NCBI GenBank assembly: GCA_019322895.1 | Contig: JAHWHZ010000003.1 | Span: 62,001-126,000 of the forward strand | Origin: Candidatus Woesearchaeota archaeon | GTDB taxonomy: Archaea > Nanobdellota > Nanobdellia > Woesearchaeales > ARS49 | DNA: 64,000 bases | Direction of reading: 5' to 3' | Shown here: positions 57,942 through 64,000 of the stretch, piece by piece | Layout: the number at the start of each line of letters is the position of its first letter | How positions within the stretch are numbered: the stretch's first letter is position 1 | Position numbers and translations under genes: made by a program | The notes under the pieces: model-generated | The model's database searches: none | Told to the model about the DNA's origin: nothing | Seen by the model: only the letters and a program-made list of their open reading frames with translations

Positions 57942-59876
57942 TTAGATATCAAGCTCTTTAACTTCTTTTGCATGCTCTTTTATGAAGTCCCTTCTTGGCT
58001 CTACTTCATCGCCCATCAGGATTGAGAATGTCTCGTCTGCATGCACTGCATCTTCTATTGCGACTTGTTTCAGCATCCTTGTCTTTGGATCCATTGTTGT
58101 CTCCCATAATTGTTTTGGGTTCATCTCTCCAAGGCCTTTGTATCTCTGTAATGAGACTCCTTCTGTTCCGATCTCTTTCAATAATTTGTCTTTTTCATCT
58201 TCATTGTAGACATAATATTCTTTCTTTCCTTTCTTGACTTTGTACAATGGCGGCATTGCAAGGTATACTTTTCCTGCCTGTATCAATGGCTGCATGTGCC
58301 TATAGAAGAATGTCAAAAGCAAGCATGCTATGTGGTTTCCGTCCACATCTGCGTCTGTCATGATTATGACTTTGTCATACCTTCTCTTGTCAATATTGAA
58401 TTCATCCCCCAATCCTGTCCCTATTGCTGTTATCATTGTTCCTATCTCTTCATTCTTCAGGACCTTGATGAGTCTTGCTTTCTCTACATTTATGATCTTT
58501 CCTCTCAATGGAAGTATTGCCTGGAACTCCCTATTCCTTCCCTGCTTTGCGCTTCCGCCTGCAGAGTCTCCCTCTACGAGGAATATTTCTGATTTTGCAG
58601 GGTCTTTTGATGCGCAGTCTGCCAGTTTGCCAGGCAGTGTAGAAACATCCAATAATCCTTTTCTTCTCACTAATTCTCTTGCTTTTCTTGCAGCCTCTCT
58701 TGCTCTTGCTGATTCAAGGCATTTGCCTATGATGTGTTTTGCTGTTGAAGGATTCTCATTAAAAAAAGCTGCAAGATGTTCTGTGACTGCAGAATCTACT
58801 GCCCCTTTAACCTCTGAATTGCCTAGTTTTGTTTTTGTCTGGCCTTCAAATTGTGGATTAGGTACTTTTACTGAGATTATTGCTGTGAGTCCTTCTCTTA
58901 CATCGTCTGCACTCAGTCTTTTTACTGCCTTGCCGAACATGTTGTGCTTCTCTCCATATTTGTTTATGCATCTTGTGAGTGCTGTCTTGAATCCTGAAAG
59001 GTGTGTTCCGCCTTCATGTGTGTTGATGTTGTTTGCAAAGCTGAATACAGTCTCTCCAAAATCTGTGGTGTATTGCAAAGCAACTTCTATCTTGTATCCG
59101 TTTTTTTCTGCCTCAAAATAAACTGGCTTGTGCAAGGCAGTCTTTTTCTTATCAAGGAAAAGTACAAATTCTTTTATTCCGCCGTCATACTTGAATTTCT
59201 CTTCTTTGCCTGTCCTTTCGTCAATAAGGTTTATCTCAACTCCTTTATTTAGGAATGCAAGCTCTCTAAGCCTTTTCTTTAGAATGTCAAAATCAAACTC
59301 ATTTTGCTCCATTATTGTGTAGTCTGGTATGAATTTGATTATTGTGCCTGTTCCCTCTGTAGGGCCTATTTCCTTCATTTCTGTAACTGGCTTTCCTTTA
59401 GAGAATTCCTGCCTGTAAAGTTTTCCGCCTCTCTTGACTTCTGCAATAAAGCTTTCTGATAATGCGTTTGTGACAGACACACCCACTCCGTGAAGTCCGC
59501 CTGATACCTTGTAAGCATTGTGATCAAATTTTCCGCCTGCATGAAGCACTGTCAGGACGACTGTAAGGGCAGGCTTCTTGAACTTTGGATGCATATCAAC
59601 AGGAATACCCCTGCCGTCATCTTTTATTGTTATGAATCCATCCTTATTGATTATGACATCTATCTTAGTGGCATATCCTGCCATTGCCTCATCAATGCTG
59701 TTGTCAATTACCTCATACACAAGATGATGCATTCCTCTTATATCTGTAGAGCCAAGATACATGCCAGGGCGCTTTCTGACAGCTTCCAGGCCCTCTAGGA
59801 CCTGAATTTCCTTAGCGCCATAGCTACTTTGTTCTTGTTTTGATTTTCCAGCTTTCTCTGTGTTTTCTTCGCTCAT
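57942..59876 (-). CDS. gyrB: DNA gyrase subunit B
   Basis: 644 residues, full-length bacterial-type GyrB: GHKL ATPase (YEVIDNSIDEAMAGY, DDGRGIPV, GGLHGVGVSVTN), transducer, TOPRIM domain with EGDSAGGSAKQ, PLRGKIINVEKA and DADVDGNHI, and the C-terminal YKGLGEMNP segment. It provides ATPase and part of the DNA-cleavage site of gyrase. gyrA is not adjacent on either side. Confidence 0.97.
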   Translation of the reverse strand: MSEENTEKAGKSKQEQSSYGAKEIQVLEGLEAVRKRPGMYLGSTDIRGMHHLVYEVIDNSIDEAMAGYATKIDVIINKDGFITIKDDGRGIPVDMHPKFKKPALTVVLTVLHAGGKFDHNAYKVSGGLHGVGVSVTNALSESFIAEVKRGGKLYRQEFSKGKPVTEMKEIGPTEGTGTIIKFIPDYTIMEQNEFDFDILKKRLRELAFLNKGVEINLIDERTGKEEKFKYDGGIKEFVLFLDKKKTALHKPVYFEAEKNGYKIEVALQYTTDFGETVFSFANNINTHEGGTHLSGFKTALTRCINKYGEKHNMFGKAVKRLSADDVREGLTAIISVKVPNPQFEGQTKTKLGNSEVKGAVDSAVTEHLAAFFNENPSTAKHIIGKCLESARAREAARKARELVRRKGLLDVSTLPGKLADCASKDPAKSEIFLVEGDSAGGSAKQGRNREFQAILPLRGKIINVEKARLIKVLKNEEIGTMITAIGTGLGDEFNIDKRRYDKVIIMTDADVDGNHIACLLLTFFYRHMQPLIQAGKVYLAMPPLYKVKKGKKEYYVYNEDEKDKLLKEIGTEGVSLQRYKGLGEMNPKQLWETTMDPKTRMLKQVAIEDAVHADETFSILMGDEVEPRRDFIKEHAKEVKELDI

Positions 59877-60029
59877 TTTAGTCGAGAAAAGGTCTTCACC
59901 TCTATTGGTTAGAAAACGTCCTTTATTTATAAACCTTTTGTTTGAATTATGGCAGTACAGGGCTTGAAACCTCTGAATTCGCAGGAATTACAGCGAGGAT
60001 AAATGCCTATTTTTATATATGGAAAAAAA

Positions 60030-60131
60030 CTAAAAATGCTTTCTTTCTTTTTCTCTTAGCCATTTCAAATAATCTACTTCAGAGTCTTTCAGGCCAAGGA
60101 GTTCTTGTATTGTTTTAGGGGTTGGGTGCAC
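60030..60131 (-). CDS. Possible 33-residue micro-protein
   Basis: GTG-initiated ORF with a good SD (AGAGGTGAT 5 nt upstream), encoding MHPTPKTIQELLGLKDSEVD then YLKWLREKERKHF. It sits alone in the 367-bp gap between gyrB and the next gene; the rest of that gap shows only promoter-like AT-rich sequence. Confidence 0.35.
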   Translation of the reverse strand: MHPTPKTIQELLGLKDSEVDYLKWLREKERKHF

Positions 60132-60243
60132 AGTTATCACCTCTTTAATGCTTTCAGATATCCATTTATTAATACCCTATGAAGCGCGGATACAGGCAGG
60201 ATTTCCATAAGATTTATAAAGCGAAATCCTATATAAAGCAAGT

Positions 60244-60969
60244 ATGGTCACTCAAGTAATGATTAGTCCGAATTGGTTTCTTACTAAAGACATGCTTATT
60301 CATATATTCAGTGTAATTACTTTGATTCTTATAGCAGCATTCAGCATGAGATTCTATTTTTTCAGGAAAAAAGAGAACAAGAATTACCTTTATTTTGCAG
60401 CATCGTTTATCCTGATAGCAATCTCATTCCTTTGGAAGATAGTTACTGATATAACAATCTATTCTGACATTATTCACACTAAAAAGCTGGGGATTTTCAC
60501 TATAACATACAAGACAATATATGCAGAGAAGCTCTTGTTTGTGGCAGGCCATTTTGCGCATTACCTGCTTATGCTTCTGGGATTATACATCCTGTATGTT
60601 GTATTGAACAGGAGATCAACGATGAACCATTTGTTGATACTTTATTTCATCGTCATAACAACTGTGTTCAGTAATTTCTCATATTTCATATTTCACTTGA
60701 CGGCTGGCGCTTTATTGCTTGGCATAGCATACAGGTATTACACAATCTACAGAACTAACAAGAGACGTCTGACAAAGGTAATCTTCATAAGCTTTGGCAT
60801 ACTTGCCTTGGCTCAGGCATTGTTCATGCCTGTTAAATTATATGCAAACATCTATGTTGCTGCACAGGTAGTGCAATTGACTGGATTTTTGCTCTTATTG
60901 ACGGCCTTTGTTTTGGTATTAAAAAATGGCAAGAAGAAGTCGAACAAATATCATAAGCGACATGCTTGA
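60244..60969 (+). CDS. Polytopic membrane protein, 241 residues
   Basis: About seven hydrophobic segments, short loops and a basic C-terminal tail (KNGKKKSNKYHKRHA). No sequence signature recognised. TATA (TTTATAAA) 28 nt upstream of the ATG. Its 3' end overlaps a winged-helix gene by 44 nt, so the two are probably coupled; it could be a sensor. Confidence 0.7.
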   Translation: MVTQVMISPNWFLTKDMLIHIFSVITLILIAAFSMRFYFFRKKENKNYLYFAASFILIAISFLWKIVTDITIYSDIIHTKKLGIFTITYKTIYAEKLLFVAGHFAHYLLMLLGLYILYVVLNRRSTMNHLLILYFIVITTVFSNFSYFIFHLTAGALLLGIAYRYYTIYRTNKRRLTKVIFISFGILALAQALFMPVKLYANIYVAAQVVQLTGFLLLLTAFVLVLKNGKKKSNKYHKRHA

Positions 60970-61195
60970 TTCTATTCAAGCTAAGGGAGGCAGGATCAGG
61001 CAGACACACCTGATGTATAAAGCTAATCTGTCGCATAATCAATTGAAGAATTACCTAGATGATTTAATCAAGGGCGATATGGTCAAGAAGATAAAGAACA
61101 AGAACTGCTCTTATTTGATAATCACAGACAAGGGCTGCGATTTCTTGGAGAAATTCCGCCAGGTCAAGGAATTCGAGAAAGCATTTGGATTATAG
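60926..61195 (+). CDS. Winged-helix transcriptional regulator
   Basis: 89 residues: RTNIISDMLDSIQAKGG, RIRQTHLMYKANLSHNQLKN (recognition helix), wing YLIITDKGCDFLEKF. This is the archaeal one-domain wHTH type. It overlaps the membrane-protein gene by 44 nt, suggesting a membrane-sensor/regulator pair, by inference. Confidence 0.8.
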   Translation: MARRSRTNIISDMLDSIQAKGGRIRQTHLMYKANLSHNQLKNYLDDLIKGDMVKKIKNKNCSYLIITDKGCDFLEKFRQVKEFEKAFGL

Positions 61196-61588
61196 ATACA
61201 GTATCCTATGCAGTCTTAATGCTCTTTCCTTGAGTGCAGGGTCAGCAAACTGCGTGTATGGGAATGCAGCATCACTAACAGTATTTATCGGATCAAATAG
61301 TTTTCTTGCTGATTCCTTTCTTCCCAGGCCATATTCTTTTTCTGCAGCCACTAGATGCGCCTTAGCCAGGATACTGTTTGGATTGCTTGCATCATTAACA
61401 ATTCTTTCTGGCATCAAATCAAGTAAAGAATCAAGGTCTCCTGCTGATATTTTAATAACATCAAAATGCCTTTCCATTATCTGCACTTCGCGCGCAGTCT
61501 CATCAACATTCCCTGCCTCAGCAAACTCTCTTGCATTGGCGCGGGCTTTAGCCATCATATCATAAACATCTTGTAATGTTGCCTTCAT
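61190..61588 (-). CDS. Hypothetical helical protein, ~132 residues
   Basis: TPR-like helical content (YDMMAKARANAREFAEAGNV, SNPNSILAKAHLVAAEKEYG). ATG 61588 is preferred over a GTG two codons upstream; GGTGAGTGG precedes it. Convergent with the regulator gene (6-nt overlap). No family recognised. Confidence 0.6.
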   Translation of the reverse strand: MKATLQDVYDMMAKARANAREFAEAGNVDETAREVQIMERHFDVIKISAGDLDSLLDLMPERIVNDASNPNSILAKAHLVAAEKEYGLGRKESARKLFDPINTVSDAAFPYTQFADPALKERALRLHRILYL

Positions 61589-61651
61589 AACCACTCACCC
61601 AGCTTGAGAAGGATTGATTTGTTTAAAAAATTATGTGTTTTCAGGCAGCGG

Positions 61652-61742
61652 CAATGCTGCCTGCGAAGTTCTCAGATGCATATTTGTGCTTTGATAAGTC
61701 TGAGTTACGGGCAGGTTCAGCAGCAGAACAAAGCGCAGCATG
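61652..61742 (+). repeat. Structured ~92-bp intergenic repeat, copy D
   Basis: Starts CAATGCTGCCTGCG, ends GCGCAGCATGG; inner arm CTCAGA/TCTGAG and GTTC/GAAC arm. Same orientation as copies A-C. Confidence 0.8.
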
Positions 61743-61852
61743 GCTGTTTTCGCTCTTTTCCCCTTTTTAAACCTTGTGATATTTTGGCCTGTAACAGCCT
61801 TTCACAGCGTATTTATAAAGGCTTTACTTTCTTGTTCTTGAGGTGAATAAAA

Positions 61853-61957
61853 ATGTTCAATGACAAGACACTCAAAGCATTGCCTGTAGAAAGGCACGAA
61901 GTTTCATACTTAAGAATGCTTGGTGCAAAGCAGCAAAGAAGCAAGCACTGGTGCTAA
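61853..61957 (+). CDS. 34-residue micro-protein
   Basis: SD GAGGTGAA 6 nt before ATG 61853. Encodes MFNDKTLKALPVERHEVSYL then RMLGAKQQRSKHWC. Overlaps the convergent methyltransferase stop by 4 nt. A TATA box ~40 nt upstream (TTTATAAAG) supports transcription. Confidence 0.6.
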   Translation: MFNDKTLKALPVERHEVSYLRMLGAKQQRSKHWC

Positions 61958-62619
61958 TTTTTTATTATTATTCCTATACCGCCCCAGTCATCTTCGTTTT
62001 TATCAATGAATTCTTTATGCTCGTATTTGTCCTTGATTTCATTCCATAACTTGTCAACCTGGCATTCAGGGACAGTTGCGTGCTTGCAGATATCGTGGAA
62101 GATTATCACTCCGCCTTTCTTCACAAAGGGAGAATACATCTCAAAGTCTTTCTTGACACCTTCATAAGTGTGGTCGCCGTCAATGAACAATACATCAATC
62201 TGCTTGTCTTTTAGCCTGTCAAGCAGGTCTTTTTTTGTGGCTTCGTCATGAGAATCTTTTGGAATCAAGAAAAGAGTCTGGCCTATTTTTGCATAAGTCT
62301 TGAAAATGTGTGCATCACTTGGATCATAACCTCCTCCAAAAGGCCCGCCTGGCAGATCAATGCTTATTATGTGCGCATCTGCAGGAGCTGTCTGGCATAA
62401 TGCAAAGAATGTTCCCCCTCCTGCTGTTCCAATCTCAACAACAGTATTCATCTGCCTGCCTTGAAGAAATTCCAATAACCCATGAAGTTCAGACAATTTC
62501 TGCATAGCTCCTCTGTTCATAGCCCCTTTTGCTATCTGCATGGCAGAAGAATCGTCTGAAAATATCTGCTCGCCTAGGTTGATCTCTTCTGTGTATGAGA
62601 ATTCTATTTTGTCATCCAT
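61954..62619 (-). CDS. Class I SAM-dependent methyltransferase
   Basis: 221 residues, Methyltransf_24-like: VVEIGTAGGGTFFALCQ (SAM loop), HIISIDLPGG, LFIDGDHTYEGVKKDFEMYS and VIIFHDI. The family methylates sugars, lipids or small molecules; substrate unknown. Confidence 0.82.
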   Translation of the reverse strand: MDDKIEFSYTEEINLGEQIFSDDSSAMQIAKGAMNRGAMQKLSELHGLLEFLQGRQMNTVVEIGTAGGGTFFALCQTAPADAHIISIDLPGGPFGGGYDPSDAHIFKTYAKIGQTLFLIPKDSHDEATKKDLLDRLKDKQIDVLFIDGDHTYEGVKKDFEMYSPFVKKGGVIIFHDICKHATVPECQVDKLWNEIKDKYEHKEFIDKNEDDWGGIGIIIKN

Positions 62620-62654
62620 AGCAGAGCAGAATAAGAGACGATTTATATGTTTTG

Positions 62655-62909
62655 CTATTTATTGAGGCCAAGCTTTTTCCTCACCCATTTGAACCAATGC
62701 ACCCTGTCAACAATAAGCTCGCCCAGCGCTGCAAATGGAACAGTAACTAATAATACTATCAAGAAGACCTGCGGTGTTATCTTTGCATCTGTGGCAAACC
62801 ATATTGCAACAATATCCTCAACTATACCTAATGCTATGCCGAATATCAGGAATTCAAAGAAAACTTCTAGGCGCTTTCTTCTTGCCTTGTTCATACAGCC
62901 AATTTTCAT
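62655..62909 (-). CDS. Small membrane protein, 84 residues
   Basis: Two membrane helices (FEFLIFGIALGIVEDIVAIWF and VFLIVLLVTVPFAALG) with basic ends. No family recognised; a second ATG five codons in is possible. Confidence 0.6.
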   Translation of the reverse strand: MKIGCMNKARRKRLEVFFEFLIFGIALGIVEDIVAIWFATDAKITPQVFLIVLLVTVPFAALGELIVDRVHWFKWVRKKLGLNK

Positions 62910-62997
62910 TATAGAGTATTTAAATTTTACTCAAAAGGGGAAAATGTTTTAAATGAGCACAAAATCCAAAGGTGATATCAGTAACGAGGTTGATAAA

Positions 62998-63297
62998 ATG
63001 AAAGTAAATGAACTGAAAGACAAGACAAAGGTTGACGAGCTAACACTTAAGATAACTGCTAAAGAAGAGCCAAAGGATGTTCGCGGCGGAACACTCAAGA
63101 TGTGCAACTGCACAGGAGAGGACGAAACCGGTTCTGTCACAGTCACATTATGGCAGGCAGATGTTGACAAGGTCAATGTCGGTGATACAATCAAGATAAC
63201 AGGCGGATGGTCGCAGATGTATCAGGACAAGCTGCAGGTCTCTTCAGGAAGATTCGGCAAATTAGAGGTTGTCGGCAAGGAAGAAGCTGCTGAATAA
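62998..63297 (+). CDS. Single OB-fold nucleic-acid-binding protein (RPA/SOSS-B-like)
   Basis: 99 residues: MKVNELKDKTKVDELTLKIT, EPKDVRGGTLKMCNCTGED, VTVTLWQADVDKVNVGDTIK and WSQMYQDKLQVSSGRFGKLE make a one-OB-fold protein of the archaeal RPA family that binds single-stranded DNA. ATG 62998 is chosen because GAGGTTGAT precedes it and the family starts at this Met; a longer frame begins at 62953. Confidence 0.83.
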   Translation: MKVNELKDKTKVDELTLKITAKEEPKDVRGGTLKMCNCTGEDETGSVTVTLWQADVDKVNVGDTIKITGGWSQMYQDKLQVSSGRFGKLEVVGKEEAAE

Positions 63298-63384
63298 TTT
63301 TTATTTTTTAATTTGCCTTTAGAGGCGCTCTAACCAGCGAATTCTGCGTTTTACTTAAATAAACCGAAAACTTTAAATAGTATT

Positions 63385-63400
63385 ATGAATATATATTCAT
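63385..63400. promoter_or_regulatory. 16-bp palindrome in DUF5320 gene promoter
   Basis: ATGAATATATATTCAT is a perfect palindrome just downstream of TATA-like CTTTAAATAG (63371-63380), placed where a repressor could block transcription. Confidence 0.5.
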
Positions 63401-63459
63401 TATTATATACTGAATTATGATTCAAATCGACCAAAGAGTTGGTTTGGGAGGAAAACAAA

Positions 63460-63885
63460 ATGCCATATGGAGATGGAACAGGTCCTGATGGAATAGGACC
63501 AATGACTGGAAGAGGCGCAGGATATTGCGCAGGCTATGATAGCCCTGGCTTTACAAGAGGAATGCCAAGAGGAGGCCGTGGAAGAGGCTTTGGTAGAGGC
63601 CGAGGCTATGGAAGAGGAATGGGCCGTGGAAGAGGCTTTGGTTTTGGAAGAGGATTCTTTGGCTTTGCCAGAGGACTTGGAAGAAGCCTTTTCGGCTATA
63701 GAAGACAAGCATACGGGCCGGCATATGCAGAACCTGCATGGGAGCCGTATGCAGAGCCGACAAAAGAAGAGCAAAAAGCAATGATGGAAAACGAAGCAAA
63801 AGCAATTGAAGAAGAGCAAAAAGCTTTAAAAGAAGAACTGGAATACATTAAAAAGAAACTAGCAGAAATGAACAAAAAGAGGTAA
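63460..63885 (+). CDS. DUF5320 Gly/Arg-rich protein
   Basis: 141 residues. Begins MPYGDGTGPDGIGPMTGRGA, the DUF5320 signature, then a long Gly-Arg-rich region (RGGRGRGFGRGRGYGRGMGR) and a C-terminal acidic coiled coil (AIEEEQKALKEELEYIKKKL). ATG 63460 fits GGGAGG 8-9 nt upstream. The family is often near Fe-S or metal-cofactor genes; a role is not known. Adjacent permease start follows by 1 nt. Confidence 0.85.
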   Translation: MPYGDGTGPDGIGPMTGRGAGYCAGYDSPGFTRGMPRGGRGRGFGRGRGYGRGMGRGRGFGFGRGFFGFARGLGRSLFGYRRQAYGPAYAEPAWEPYAEPTKEEQKAMMENEAKAIEEEQKALKEELEYIKKKLAEMNKKR

Positions 63886-63886
63886 A

Positions 63887-64000
63887 ATGCAAAAAGCCAG
63901 TTTTAAGGAAGCAGTCTTCAAGTCAGCTAAAGCCCTTTGGCATGCTTTGCCAATACTGGCAGGAGTCATGCTTCTTGTATCCTTGGCAAATACACTGATA
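63887..64000 (+). CDS. Putative permease, N-terminal part
   Basis: Starts at ATG 63887 with AGAGGT upstream: MQKASFKEAVFKSAKALWHA then LPILAGVMLLVSLANTLI. The first membrane helix resembles permeases of the YraQ/COG0701 group. The remainder lies outside the window. Confidence 0.6.
   Translation, partial: MQKASFKEAVFKSAKALWHALPILAGVMLLVSLANTLI

Noticed and set aside
1..64000. CRISPR array, rRNA operon or transposase gene
   Set aside because: No evenly spaced identical repeats, no rRNA-like sequence and no transposase-like reading frame were found on either strand.

Overview
The window comes from an AT-rich archaeal genome, most likely a small-genome DPANN lineage of the Woesearchaeota/Pacearchaeota kind. 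The archaeal markers are ribosomal protein S3Ae, SRP54, the KEOPS kinase Bud32, an Lhr-type helicase and tRNA genes with bulge-helix-bulge introns. TATA boxes lie 24-29 nt before many start codons, so many mRNAs are probably leaderless. DNA gyrase B, carboxypeptidase Taq, an M18 aminopeptidase, MacB-type exporters and many proteins under 60 residues also fit that group. The lineage is inferred from gene content only.

Layout. 0-14 kb: a PIN-like protein cut by the window edge, an alpha-solenoid protein, the helicase, a K+ channel, an AbrB-PhoU regulator, a 1244-residue Cys-rich surface protein and an MscS channel. 14.6-19.8 kb: a PadR-controlled MacB-type operon (regulator, ATPase, secreted CARDB-like protein, permease, two 25-codon micro-ORFs, permease). 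Its ORFs are joined by ATGA overlaps, and SD-sequestering hairpins precede two of its starts. 21-26 kb: a signalling island with an FHA-caspase-like protein facing a membrane Ser/Thr kinase, a membrane pseudokinase and a surface protein. 26-41 kb: peptidases, zinc-ribbon micro-proteins, a second AbrB-PhoU regulator, a receiver/kinase-like protein with an HD protein, and a LysRS / retropepsin / RimK-like ATP-grasp / 2-TM cluster.

41.8-52.3 kb is accessory DNA and the most unusual part. Eight sites with the 11-6-11 layout of archaeal dif delimit four small self-promoted gene modules beside a XerA-type recombinase. Next come three type II tRNA genes with leucine anticodons. Each has a short intron in the T-loop and a partial D/anticodon-arm copy upstream. 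The same stretch holds a MazF-like pair, SRP54, an intron-containing tRNA-Pro whose 3' end is repeated twice downstream, and a DUF4258/DUF2283 pair between the repeats.

52.3-64 kb is mostly housekeeping: an acetyltransferase, an OPRTase-like protein, two S-layer-C-like proteins, Bud32, S3Ae, GyrB without GyrA, a methyltransferase, an OB-fold protein, a DUF5320 protein and the start of a permease. A ~92-bp structured repeat occurs four times between genes (40.6, 57.3, 57.4 and 61.7 kb). No rRNA, CRISPR array or recognisable transposase was seen.
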